DNA of 64,000 bases from Paraburkholderia sp. SOS3 (GTDB taxonomy: Bacteria; Pseudomonadota; Gammaproteobacteria; Burkholderiales; Burkholderiaceae). Positions 36,877-45,325 of this stretch are shown piece by piece. The notes beneath the pieces are model-generated. The model did no database searches. It saw nothing but the letters and a program-made list of their open reading frames with translations, and was not told the DNA's origin. Every line of letters starts with the position of its first letter. The stretch's first letter is position 1. The translations under genes and the position numbers were made by a program. Location: NCBI RefSeq assembly GCF_001922345.1, contig NZ_CP018811.1:3844001-3908000 (forward strand), read 5' to 3'.

Positions 36877-37557
36877 TTACGCCTCGTCGGGTTGCTGCTC
36901 GTCGAGCATCCGCATCGCGGCCTTCTCCGCGTTCTGCACGTGGATGCGCGCGGCCTGTTGCGCCGCTTCGCCGTCGCGCGCTTTCAATGCTTTATAAAGC
37001 TTGTCGATTTCACGCAGGCTCGCGGGCAGGCGCTCCGGATGCATGAGCGACGTCGCGCGCAGCAGATTGACGCGCGAATAAAGGCTCGTGAGAAATTCCT
37101 TGATCAGCGAATTGCCGCAATTGTCGAGCAGCACGTCGTACAGCGCCGTCTTCGCGCGCAGCACGCCGGCCTGGTTGCGCGCGGTTGCTTCGGCACGCAG
37201 TTCCCTGGCGACTTCGCCGAAGCGCGCGATCGCGCTATCGTCGGCAAGCCGTGCGAATTCGTGGGCGGCAAAGCCTTCGAGCAGCGCACGCAGCGCGTAC
37301 AGTTCGCTCGCCTCCTGCTTCGTCATTACCGCGACCACCGGCCCCTTGTGCGGCACGCTGCGCACGAGCTTTTCGGCCTCGAGCTTGCGCAGCGCTTCGC
37401 GCACCGAGGTGCGGCTCACGCCGAGCGTTTCGCATAGTTCGCGTTCGACGAGACGCGCGCCCGGCGCGAAACGTCCCGTCATGATCGCCTGCCGCAGCAC
37501 GTTTTCGACCTGATGGCGCAGCGTTTCCGGCCGTATCACCCCAATTTCTGCTGACAT
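36877..37557 (-). CDS. GntR-family regulator, FadR/FCD subfamily
   Basis: 226 residues. The winged helix lies in the first 75 residues (GARLVERELCETLGVSRTSVREALRKLEAEKLVRSVPHKG) and the FCD ligand domain follows, with metal-binding type histidine and asparagine positions (FAAHEFARL...VLLDNCGN...RTSLMHPERL). FCD regulators bind small carboxylates or related metabolites. It converges with the MBL gene and lies 152 bases downstream of the CMD gene on the same strand. Candidate operators of FadR type (TTGTCATACAA) occur at 41779 and 46839, and a half site TTGTATG at 37573 just before its start. Confidence 0.92.
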   Translation of the reverse strand: MSAEIGVIRPETLRHQVENVLRQAIMTGRFAPGARLVERELCETLGVSRTSVREALRKLEAEKLVRSVPHKGPVVAVMTKQEASELYALRALLEGFAAHEFARLADDSAIARFGEVARELRAEATARNQAGVLRAKTALYDVLLDNCGNSLIKEFLTSLYSRVNLLRATSLMHPERLPASLREIDKLYKALKARDGEAAQQAARIHVQNAEKAAMRMLDEQQPDEA

Positions 37558-37709
37558 CGTTCATCCCGTCCGTTGTATGCCTGTCCGACAATAGATTTTG
37601 TGCACATCATACCGGATGCGAGACCGTGCACGGCCGCGGCGCACGATGCCTGCAGACTCCGTCGCGCGCCGCGCTGCGTGCCCGACGACGCTGCTGCGTC
37701 GTACCTCGC

Positions 37710-38483
37710 TCACATGGCCGCGTGAGCAGCAAGCGCCTCTTCGAGCATCGGCGCAGCGACCGCCGCGCCGTGGATGCCGATCACGCTGACAATCTCGAGC
37801 ACCTCCATGATCTCGCCAGCGGTCGCACCGTAGCGAACCGCATTGCGCATATGCAGCTTGAGCCCCGGCTGATACAGATGCGTGGCCGACGCGTCGAACG
37901 CGCAATAGATCAGCTCCTTCACCTTCGGGCTCAGCACGCCGGTACGCCACGGCACCGACGAAAACTCGAGGTACGCTTCGAAGAGATCGGGATCGAGTTC
38001 GAGCAGTCCGTCCCACGACGGATGCCAGTACCCGCGATTCTTCTCGAAGCCGGCTTTAAGCGCCTGCTGCCGCGCGTCGAGCGGCGGCCGTCCTTCGCGC
38101 TGGCCCTCCTCCTCGAGCACTTCGAGCAACAGCGGCACACCGACGTTGCACGCATGAATGCCGATCGTGCTAATGAGCTCGAGCACCTCGACGAGCTCCT
38201 CGCGCGTCGCGCCGAACTTGAGCGCCATCTGTAGATGCTGCTGGATGCCGGGCGCATACAGATGCGTCGCCGCAGCATCGGCGGTGATGTAAATGAACTC
38301 CTTCACCTTGTCCTCGAGGTGATTCTTGCGCCACGGCACCGCGGAGAAATCGAGGTAAGCCTCGAGAAAACCGGCGTCGAGACGCAACAGGCTTTCCCAC
38401 GACGGGCCCCATGTCTTTCGTACGCGTATGAATTCGTCCTTCACGCGCTGCTGCTTTTCGGTCAATGCTGCGGTCACTTGCAT
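37710..38483 (-). CDS. Carboxymuconolactone decarboxylase family protein, two CMD domains
   Basis: 257 residues with two tandem CMD/AhpD-like domains. Each half has the same layout: RKNHLEDKVKEFIYITADAAATHLYAPGIQQHLQMALKFGATREELVEVLELIS in the first and an equivalent block in the second (KVKELIYCAFDASATHLY...AVRYGATAGEIMEVLEIVS). The CxxC of peroxiredoxin-reductase AhpD is absent; histidines in THLY motifs suggest a decarboxylase or lactone-acting role. Such two-domain members occur in aromatic and lactone degradation loci. It follows the cupin gene after 17 bases in the same operon. Confidence 0.85.
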   Translation of the reverse strand: MQVTAALTEKQQRVKDEFIRVRKTWGPSWESLLRLDAGFLEAYLDFSAVPWRKNHLEDKVKEFIYITADAAATHLYAPGIQQHLQMALKFGATREELVEVLELISTIGIHACNVGVPLLLEVLEEEGQREGRPPLDARQQALKAGFEKNRGYWHPSWDGLLELDPDLFEAYLEFSSVPWRTGVLSPKVKELIYCAFDASATHLYQPGLKLHMRNAVRYGATAGEIMEVLEIVSVIGIHGAAVAAPMLEEALAAHAAM

Positions 38484-38500
38484 GGCAATCGATCCCGTTT

Positions 38501-38899
38501 TCAGCGCACGGCGGACGGCGGATAGTCGTGCTCGCTAACTGCTTCCTGCCAGTTCGACGTGCCGAGCGACGTCGCGATATGAACCATGAAGCTGTCCGCG
38601 CTGCCGCCGTGCCAATGCCGTTCGTTCGGTCCGATCCACACGACGTCGCCCTGACGGATTACTTCCGGCTTGCCGCCTTCGACGCAAATCCATCCCTGCC
38701 CCGCCGTGACCTGCAAGATCTGGCCGCGCTCGTGCGAATGCCAGTACGTGCGCGCGCCGGGCTCGAAACAGACGGTGTTGATCGTCACGCCGTCGGTGGA
38801 CGGCATGACCGGATCAGCCCACACCACACCGGTAAACGTGTCGCCATTGCCGCGCCGCTCCGATGCAGCGCCTGTCTTTCTGCCGTGAAACACCTTCAT
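38501..38899 (-). CDS. Small cupin-domain protein
   Basis: 132 residues with a single cupin barrel. Metal ligands are visible in ARTYWHSHERGQILQV (two His and Glu) and ERHWHGG (last His), so metal binding is expected. Similar cupins in catabolic operons act as isomerases, dioxygenases or accessory decarboxylase partners. AAAGGAG lies before ATG 38899, which overlaps the upstream dehydrogenase stop by four bases. The pairing of a CMD-domain protein and a cupin is frequent, and some carboxymuconolactone decarboxylases are fused to a cupin. Confidence 0.88.
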   Translation of the reverse strand: MKVFHGRKTGAASERRGNGDTFTGVVWADPVMPSTDGVTINTVCFEPGARTYWHSHERGQILQVTAGQGWICVEGGKPEVIRQGDVVWIGPNERHWHGGSADSFMVHIATSLGTSNWQEAVSEHDYPPSAVR

Positions 38900-39813
38900 C
38901 GCTTTGCTCCTTTGCGTTGTGCGTGGTCGTGAAGTCTGACGCCGCCCGATACGTCGCCGATCGCGTCGACCACCCGATTGCTGATCGCGTCGCCATAGCC
39001 GAGCGACGTCGCAAGGCCGAAGCTCGCGAGCGGTCCCGCTGCGTTGACCGACGCGACGCCGAGTTCGCGCGCGCGCTCGACGTACAGCACGATGTCTTTG
39101 GTCATCAGTTTCGACGTCAGGCCGCCTTCGAGATAATCGCCGTCGACGATCTTCGGAAAGCGGCTTTGCGTCGCGAAGTTGACGCCGGTGCTGCTGTTGA
39201 GCACGTCGAGCAGTTGATGCAGATCGAGCCCCGCCTTTTTGCCCGCGACCATGACTTCGGCGGTCGCGGCAAGGCTCACCGCATTGAGGAAATTGTTGAG
39301 CAGCTTCGTCGTGTGGCCGGCGCCGCTTTCGCCCATCACCTGCACCTTGCCGGCAACCGGTTTGAAGATCCATTGCGCGGCTTCGATCGCGGCGGCGTCG
39401 CCGCCGACCATCAACGTCAGCGTGCCTTTCTCGGCCGCGGCGGCGCCGCCCGAAATGCCCGCATCGATGTAATGCACGCCACGCGCTTTCAGCAGGCCGT
39501 TTAACCGCACCGTCGAACTCGCCGCAGCCGTGCTCAGATCGATCACGGTCTGGCCCGCGCGGCAGTGCGCGAGTATGCCGCCCTCGCCTTCGACGACCGC
39601 TTCGATCACCTTGCTATCGGGCAGCGATAACAGCACGAGGTCCGCGTATTCGACGACTTCGCGGATCGATGCGGCCGCTTGCGCGCCCGCGTCCTTCACG
39701 CGCTCGACCACAGTGTCGTAGCCAAGCACCGCGATACCGGCATCGACGATGCGGCGCGTCATGCGGCCGCCCATATTGCCGAGCCCGATAAATCCGATTC
39801 GTTCCTTGTTCAT
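38896..39813 (-). CDS. NAD(P)-dependent beta-hydroxyacid dehydrogenase, second paralogue
   Basis: 305 residues. IGFIGLGNMGGRMTRRIVDAG opens the Rossmann domain; DAGISGGAAAAEKGTLTLMVGG is the substrate signature, and GHTTKLLNNFLNAV holds the catalytic lysine. It differs clearly from the paralogue at 32948, so it is not a recent copy. It lies between an MFS transporter (24 bases upstream) and the cupin (four-base overlap). Substrate unknown; a small hydroxy acid produced by the adjacent enzymes is the natural guess. Confidence 0.9.
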   Translation of the reverse strand: MNKERIGFIGLGNMGGRMTRRIVDAGIAVLGYDTVVERVKDAGAQAAASIREVVEYADLVLLSLPDSKVIEAVVEGEGGILAHCRAGQTVIDLSTAAASSTVRLNGLLKARGVHYIDAGISGGAAAAEKGTLTLMVGGDAAAIEAAQWIFKPVAGKVQVMGESGAGHTTKLLNNFLNAVSLAATAEVMVAGKKAGLDLHQLLDVLNSSTGVNFATQSRFPKIVDGDYLEGGLTSKLMTKDIVLYVERARELGVASVNAAGPLASFGLATSLGYGDAISNRVVDAIGDVSGGVRLHDHAQRKGAKR

Positions 39814-39837
39814 GATGTCCTGTGTCAGTGAAGCAGG

Positions 39838-41187
39838 CTAGAAATCGACGTCCTTCGTCTCCGGTCCCATCAGCGCGCCGGCCATGCCGATCAGGCCGCC
39901 GATACCGAGCAGCACGACCGGCGTCACCGAAAGCGGCATCCACGCGCCGAGCCAGTTCATATAGAACGCGTAGAACGACGGCACGATCACCGAGAGGCTG
40001 AAGCCGACGCCGAAGCCCGTTGCGCGCACCTCGGTCGCAAAGCGCTCGTTGATGTATGTGACGATCACGCCCCACGGCGACGTAACGAGCACCGCGAGCA
40101 CGCAAACGGTCAGCATGATCGCGGGCAGCGACAGGCCGTGCACGTTGCCGAGCACATAGAGCAGCGCGGCGCCGACGGTCGCGATCAGCGGACCGACGAT
40201 CGCGAAGAAACGCCGCCGGCCGATCTTCTGGCCCAGCATGCCCGCGCCGATATAGCTGAAAAACAGCACGAAATACGACAGCAGCAGCGTGGACGTAAGC
40301 TGGAAGCCGCTCAGATGCAGCGTGTGCACAAGCAGCCCGGTCGGCAGAAAAATCGTGATGATGTTTTGCGTGAGCCAGAAACCCGTCATGAGCAACAGCA
40401 CTTGCACGAGGCTCTTCGCGCTTTTGCCGCTTATCAGTTCGGACAGCAGCGGCGTGTCGCTTCCGGCCTGCTTTTCGCCGGCCTCGCTTTTCCAGATTTC
40501 CGATTCCGCCACCTTATGCACGTAGTAGAGCGCGAGCACACCGGCAAGCACCGCACCGATCACGAACGGAATGCGCCAGCCCCACTGCGCATACGGCGAA
40601 TTGGCGCCGTTCAGCGGAAAGACCGCGAACATCACCATCGCAACGAGATTGATCGTCACATAGGCTGCCGGAAAGCCCGCGATGATCAGTCCTCCGACGA
40701 AACCGCGCTGGTGCTTCCTCGAATACTCGATCGCAAGCGGCATCGCGCCCGTATAGCCGCCGCCGAGGAAAATACCGTCGACGAAGCGCAGCAGCACGAG
40801 CAGCCAGTACGATGCGATGCCGATGCTCTGGTAGCCGGGCAACAGCGCGATCAGCAACGTGACCACGCCGAAGCCCGAGACCGAATAGATCGACGCCTTG
40901 CGGCGTCCGACGCGGTCCGCCACCATGCCGAACAGCAACGCGCCGACCGGCCGGCCAAGCAGCGTCGTGATAAACACGAGCGATGCGAGGATCGTCTCCA
41001 TACCGCTCGACAGATGCGGCGGCTGGAAGAAAAACAGCACCGGCGACAGCACGACCACCGGCAGATAAATATCGAACATGTCGATGAATTCGGAAAAGAA
41101 TGCGCCTTTGATGGCGCTCCTTCTCCGCGCGTCGATCGACTGTTCGTCGGCAGTCGACGAGACGTGTTCAGCGGTCAGCGCTTTCAT
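39838..41187 (-). CDS. MFS transporter (metabolite:proton symporter type)
   Basis: 449 residues with twelve predicted helices. The signature after helix 2, GMVADRVGRRKASIYSVSGF, is that of the sugar/metabolite-proton symporter families, and RFVDGIFLGGGYTGAMPLAIEY follows helix 4. GGAG lies six bases upstream of ATG 41187. The cytoplasmic N-terminus of about 35 residues is polar. It is probably the importer for the compound handled by the adjacent dehydrogenase, cupin and CMD proteins. Confidence 0.9.
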   Translation of the reverse strand: MKALTAEHVSSTADEQSIDARRRSAIKGAFFSEFIDMFDIYLPVVVLSPVLFFFQPPHLSSGMETILASLVFITTLLGRPVGALLFGMVADRVGRRKASIYSVSGFGVVTLLIALLPGYQSIGIASYWLLVLLRFVDGIFLGGGYTGAMPLAIEYSRKHQRGFVGGLIIAGFPAAYVTINLVAMVMFAVFPLNGANSPYAQWGWRIPFVIGAVLAGVLALYYVHKVAESEIWKSEAGEKQAGSDTPLLSELISGKSAKSLVQVLLLMTGFWLTQNIITIFLPTGLLVHTLHLSGFQLTSTLLLSYFVLFFSYIGAGMLGQKIGRRRFFAIVGPLIATVGAALLYVLGNVHGLSLPAIMLTVCVLAVLVTSPWGVIVTYINERFATEVRATGFGVGFSLSVIVPSFYAFYMNWLGAWMPLSVTPVVLLGIGGLIGMAGALMGPETKDVDF

Positions 41188-41288
41188 TCGTGTCTCCGGT
41201 CTGGTTGTCCGGCACCGTCCCAGTGCCGCTCGTCGCGGCGCAGTGCCGTCGTGCGGCTTACAGTGGCTCACGTCATCCGGCGGGCCGC

Positions 41289-41684
41289 CTACGACGCTTT
41301 CGCTTCAGCCTCGTAGGCCTTGATCGCTTCGGTCGCGACGCGAAACGCCGCGAGCGCGAGCGGCACGCCGCAATAGATTGCCGCCTGCATCAGCACCGAG
41401 CGGATTTCGTCTTTCGTCACGCCGTTCTTCAGCGCGCCTTTCACATGCACCGCAAGTTCATGGTGCTGGCTCATCGCGGTCAGCATGCCGATATTGAGCA
41501 TGCTGCGCGTTTTGAACGGCAGCGTCGCGTCGCCCCAGATCTCGCCCCAGCAGTACTCGGTAACGAGCTTCTGCATCGGACGATTGAACTCGTCGGCGTT
41601 TTCCCACGATTTTTCGACATGCCCTGCGCCAAGCACTGTCTTGCGGTTCGCGAAACCCTTTTCAAACCAGTCGTTGCTTGCCAT
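41289..41684 (-). CDS. Carboxymuconolactone decarboxylase family protein (PcaC-like)
   Basis: 131 residues, the length of single-domain PcaC. Family marks are FNRPMQKLVTEYCWGEIWG, LPFKTRSMLNIGMLTAMSQHHELAVHVKGAL and TKDEIRSVLMQAAIYCGVPLALAAF, including the catalytic-site His and Glu. PcaC decarboxylates 4-carboxymuconolactone in protocatechuate degradation; no pcaB, pcaD or pcaGH is present here, so the real substrate may be a related lactone. GAGGGAAAC precedes ATG 41684. An operator-like site TTGTCATACAA lies 95 bases upstream. Confidence 0.9.
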   Translation of the reverse strand: MASNDWFEKGFANRKTVLGAGHVEKSWENADEFNRPMQKLVTEYCWGEIWGDATLPFKTRSMLNIGMLTAMSQHHELAVHVKGALKNGVTKDEIRSVLMQAAIYCGVPLALAAFRVATEAIKAYEAEAKAS

Positions 41685-41778
41685 CTTCGTTTCCCTCGGT
41701 TGTTTGCGATGCCGCTGCGGCATCGGCGTCGGCATCATCATCGTCTGCTGCGTTTTCACTGATCGTCTTACCGACAGA

Positions 41779-41789
41779 TTGTCATACAA
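41779..41789. promoter_or_regulatory. FadR-type palindrome upstream of the pcaC-like gene
   Basis: TTGTCATACAA is a palindrome of the form TTGT-N3-ACAA, the usual layout of FadR/FCD GntR operators. The same core (TGTCATACAA) recurs at 46839-46850, ahead of the second MFS gene. Confidence 0.55.
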
Positions 41790-41916
41790 ACAGAACAGCG
41801 AAAAATTTTTTAGGTCGTTGGACTTGCGCTTGCGGGCGCGCGCTTCGCGTCGCAAGTGAGCAAGTCGTTGGCGCCGACACGTCCGATACGTCCGCCGATC
41901 GGCGCCCGACCAGGCC

Positions 41917-43347
41917 TCATGCTTCGCCGTAGCCCACCATTGCCTTCGTTTCCAGATACTCGCGCAGGCCGGCCTCGCCCCACTCGCGCCCGTTGCCCGA
42001 GCGTTTGTAGCCGCCGAACGGTGCGCTGAAATCGGGTGCCGGATAGTTCAGATGCACGCCGCCCGCACGCAATGCACGCGCGACCGTGCGCGCACGCTCG
42101 ACGCTTGCCGACTGCACATACGCGGCAAGTCCGTAGACCGTGTTGTTCGCGATCTCGATCGCCTCTTCATCGTCGTCGTAAGGGATCATCGAAAGCACGG
42201 GGCCGAAGATCTCCTCACGCGCGATCGTCATATCGGGTTTGACGTCGGCGAACACCGTCGGCTTCACAAACCAGCCTTTCGACAAGCCCTCGGGCAAACC
42301 GGTGCCGCCGGCGACGAGCCGTGCGCCTTCGTCGATACCCGATTGAATCATCGACTGGATGCGCACGAACTGGCTGCGGTTCACGACCGGGCCCAGTTGC
42401 GTCGTCACCTTGTCGGTCGCGCCGACCCTGAACGCCTGCGCCGCGCGCGCCGCGATATGCGCGGCCTCATCCATCAGGCGCCGCGGCACGAGCATGCGCG
42501 TCGGGCTCGAGCACGACTGGCCCGAATTCGCGAAACACGTATTCACGCCGCGCGTCACGGCGTCGTTCAGATTCACGTCGTCGAGCAGGATATTGGCCGA
42601 CTTGCCGCCGAGTTCCTGCGCGACGCGCTTCACGGTATCGGCCGCGAGCTTCGCGACCTGAATGCCCGCGCGCGTCGAGCCCGTGAACGACACCATGTCG
42701 ATATCGGGATGCGCTGCGATCGCGGCACCGACACCCGGACCGTCGCCGTTGACGAGATTGAACACGCCCGCCGGCACACCGGCTTCGTCGAGCACTTCCG
42801 CAAACAGCAGCGCACTCAATGCCGAATATTCACTGGGCTTGAGCACCATCGTGCAGCCGGCCGCAAGCGCCGGTGCGATCTTCACGACGATCTGGTTGAC
42901 CGGCCAGTTCCACGGCGTGATGAGGCCGCATACGCCGACCGCTTCATGCCGCAAGCGCGTCGTGCCGCGCTGCGTTTCAAAAGCGAAATGATCGAGCACG
43001 TCGATCAGCGCATTCAGATGCACGGGGCCGCGCACCGCCTGATTGTTGCGCGCGAAAGTAATCGGCACGCCCATTTCGGCGCGCATGGCTTCGGCGAATT
43101 CATCGATACGGCGCTCGTAAATTTGCACGATGCGCTTGAGCAGCGCGACGCGATCCGCGACGGTGCTCGTCGAATACGACGGAAAAGCGCGACGCGCGGC
43201 CGCAACCGCACGGTCCACATCGGCCGCGTTGCCGAGCGCAAGCTGATCGAAACGAACTTCGGTTGCCGGATCGATCAGATCGAACCAGACCGGCGCGAGC
43301 GGCGCGACCCATTTTCCATCGATATAAAACTGTCCAACACGAGACAT
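41917..43347 (-). CDS. NAD(P)-dependent aldehyde dehydrogenase
   Basis: 476 residues of the aldehyde dehydrogenase superfamily. NAD-binding region GVCGLITPWNWPVNQIVVKIAPALAAG is followed by VSFTGSTRAGIQVA, the catalytic Glu in QELGGKSANILLDD, and the nucleophile Cys in NSGQSCSSPTRML. It ends with PFGGYKRSGNGREWG. The product is probably a carboxylate made from an aldehyde produced by the adjacent pathway enzymes. It starts a segment with the NIPSNAP gene 114 bases upstream. Confidence 0.93.
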   Translation of the reverse strand: MSRVGQFYIDGKWVAPLAPVWFDLIDPATEVRFDQLALGNAADVDRAVAAARRAFPSYSTSTVADRVALLKRIVQIYERRIDEFAEAMRAEMGVPITFARNNQAVRGPVHLNALIDVLDHFAFETQRGTTRLRHEAVGVCGLITPWNWPVNQIVVKIAPALAAGCTMVLKPSEYSALSALLFAEVLDEAGVPAGVFNLVNGDGPGVGAAIAAHPDIDMVSFTGSTRAGIQVAKLAADTVKRVAQELGGKSANILLDDVNLNDAVTRGVNTCFANSGQSCSSPTRMLVPRRLMDEAAHIAARAAQAFRVGATDKVTTQLGPVVNRSQFVRIQSMIQSGIDEGARLVAGGTGLPEGLSKGWFVKPTVFADVKPDMTIAREEIFGPVLSMIPYDDDEEAIEIANNTVYGLAAYVQSASVERARTVARALRAGGVHLNYPAPDFSAPFGGYKRSGNGREWGEAGLREYLETKAMVGYGEA

Positions 43348-43461
43348 TCCAGGCTCCAGAGTATGAAAAACGCCGGCTAAAGCTGCTCGTCAGCCTGCAA
43401 AGCCAGGGCCAGCCAGCCGGGCCGCGGCGCGACCGGCTAGCGGGCAGCGCTTCGTGCGGTT

Positions 43462-43788
43462 CTATCGAAGCGCCGAGAAAGCGGTCGGCGTCAGAAAGCA
43501 GTTCTCGATGCGCTCGACGATCGGCTTATCCGCTTCGGTCGCCGCGCGTTTCGCGATCCACTCCTGATCCGACTGAAACGCGTTCCATTTGGTTTCGCGC
43601 TCAGCCAGGCTTTCCCACTTGATCATGTACGTCAACGAGTGATTGCTCGAACCGACCAGCGTCGTAAAGAAGCCGATCTGCTCGATGCCGTATTTCTCGA
43701 AGAAACCGAGCGTGATGTTGACGAAGCGATCGAGCAGCGCCGGCAGGCGTGTCGGCGCACAGTGATAGACGCGCATCTCGACGATCAT
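43462..43788 (-). CDS. NIPSNAP-family protein
   Basis: 108 residues. The start IVEMRVYHCAPTRLPALL and later TLVGSSNHSLTYMIKWESLAERE match the NIPSNAP dimeric alpha-beta barrel fold. The biochemical role of bacterial members is not settled; they are common in catabolic operons. A ribosome-binding site GGAGAATTTCTA precedes ATG 43788. Confidence 0.85.
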   Translation of the reverse strand: MIVEMRVYHCAPTRLPALLDRFVNITLGFFEKYGIEQIGFFTTLVGSSNHSLTYMIKWESLAERETKWNAFQSDQEWIAKRAATEADKPIVERIENCFLTPTAFSALR

Positions 43789-43901
43789 TAGAAATTCTCC
43801 GTATGGATGGTTAAGGGAAATGCGAAGCCGATGCTAACCCGGCGAAGCCGCCGGTTACGTAAAAGCGCAACAAAATCTGTCGGAACGGCTTCCTGTTTTT
43901 G

Positions 43902-45290
43902 CTAACCGGATTCGGTACGTGCGATATGCATCGGTAGCGTGGCGTCAGCCGCGGTATCGAGCGTCCACAAGGTGTCGAGCAAGCGTTGCGTGTCGACATG
44001 CGGCGCACCGTACGCGGCGAGTTCTTTCAGTTTGGTGTCGAGCTCGGCATCGGAAAGCGGCACGGCAAGGCTGCCGCGTGCGGCGCTCACCGTGCGCGAT
44101 ACGCTTTCGCCCGAGCGCAGCAGCACCGTCACGCGCGCGGCTTCGACGGGCAGGCGGCTATCGTCGACAAATGCGACACGGCCTGCGAACGCGCGCACGT
44201 CCGGATTCGCCGCGCTTTCATCGCTGAATTCCGCGAGACCCGCGCGGCCTGTCGAAAGCGTCACCGCCACACTATGCTGTGCGCTGACCTGCGCTTCGCG
44301 GCCGCTGCGAATGCCGGGCCGGTCGGTACGCTCGCGCAGCAGCGGATGGCCGAGCAGTTCGACACGCTCGATATCGGCCAGCGACCATTGCTTGCCGCGC
44401 GCAAGGTCGAGGCACGCTTCGATGACGGGGTTCAGCACGACGCCGCACGGATACGGCTTATACGTGTTGGCCTGCAAGGCCCAACGGCTGCCGAGCTGCG
44501 CGGTAAGCGCATCGAAATCGGGTTGATCGGAGCACACGCGCACGAAACCGCGTTCGCCTTCGATCGGCTGCGCCGGTCCGCTCAATCCCTCGCCCGCGAG
44601 CAACGCCGAGAGCACACCATTGCGCGCCGCATTGCCGACGCTCACGCTTTTCGCCATCGTGCCGAGCGTTTCGACCAGTCCGCCCGCCTGGGCGGACGCG
44701 TGGCCCAATGCATGGGCCGTCTGCCCGGCATCGAGGTTGAGTACCTTCGCTGCGGCTGCCGCCGCGCCGAATACGCCGCAAGTCGATGTAATGTGCCAGC
44801 CGCGCTGGTAATGCGACGGCGACACCGCATTGCCGATCCGGCATTCGATTTCGACGCCGAGCACGAAGGCAAGCAGCAGCGTCTCGCCGCTCATCGTCGT
44901 GCTCATCGACGTACTTTCGCCAAGCGCGAACAGCGGCGCGGCGACCGGCGCGCTCGGATGGATGATGGTCGGCAGATGCGTGTCGTCGAAATCGTGCACG
45001 TTCGCGGTCATCGCATTGAGCGTGGCCGCGTTCAGGCTGTCGGTGCGTTCGGCGCGGCCAATCAGGCTCGCGTCGCAACCGGCGCGATAACGGCGATAGA
45101 CGCTCACGGCTTGTTCGATCGATGGATCGGCGCAGCCTGCGAACGCGACGGCGAAATAATTGACGAGCGAGCGCTTCGCCTCGTGCCGAACGGCGTCCGG
45201 AATATCGCTCCAGCGCGTGCGCTCGACGAATTGCGCGAGTTGCCGCGTCGGCGCAAGCGGTTCTTCAGCAGAAGTCGTGCGTGGCTGCAT
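43902..45290 (-). CDS. MmgE/PrpD-family protein (dehydratase/decarboxylase fold)
   Basis: 462 residues. The all-helical first domain has LAQFVERTRWSDIPDAV, NYFAVAFAGCADPSIEQAV and NVHDFDDTHLPTIIHPSAPVAAPLFAL, the active-site block of the family; ALGHASAQAGGLVE and KPYPCGVVLNPVIEA follow. Known members are 2-methylcitrate dehydratase, iminodisuccinate epimerase and cis-aconitate decarboxylase. The exact activity cannot be decided, but the tcu locus nearby makes cis-aconitate. An MFS gene lies 35 bases upstream, which suggests that transporter and enzyme share a substrate. Confidence 0.9.
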   Translation of the reverse strand: MQPRTTSAEEPLAPTRQLAQFVERTRWSDIPDAVRHEAKRSLVNYFAVAFAGCADPSIEQAVSVYRRYRAGCDASLIGRAERTDSLNAATLNAMTANVHDFDDTHLPTIIHPSAPVAAPLFALGESTSMSTTMSGETLLLAFVLGVEIECRIGNAVSPSHYQRGWHITSTCGVFGAAAAAAKVLNLDAGQTAHALGHASAQAGGLVETLGTMAKSVSVGNAARNGVLSALLAGEGLSGPAQPIEGERGFVRVCSDQPDFDALTAQLGSRWALQANTYKPYPCGVVLNPVIEACLDLARGKQWSLADIERVELLGHPLLRERTDRPGIRSGREAQVSAQHSVAVTLSTGRAGLAEFSDESAANPDVRAFAGRVAFVDDSRLPVEAARVTVLLRSGESVSRTVSAARGSLAVPLSDAELDTKLKELAAYGAPHVDTQRLLDTLWTLDTAADATLPMHIARTESG

Positions 45291-45325
45291 TGGCTATCGT
45301 TCCTTTACTGAACACGGGTTCTCGC

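Noticed and set aside
43835..43857. Stem-loop TAACC..GGTTA between the PrpD-family and NIPSNAP genes
   Set aside because: One arm has an extra base, no T-run follows on the useful strand and no second copy was found, so no role can be supported.
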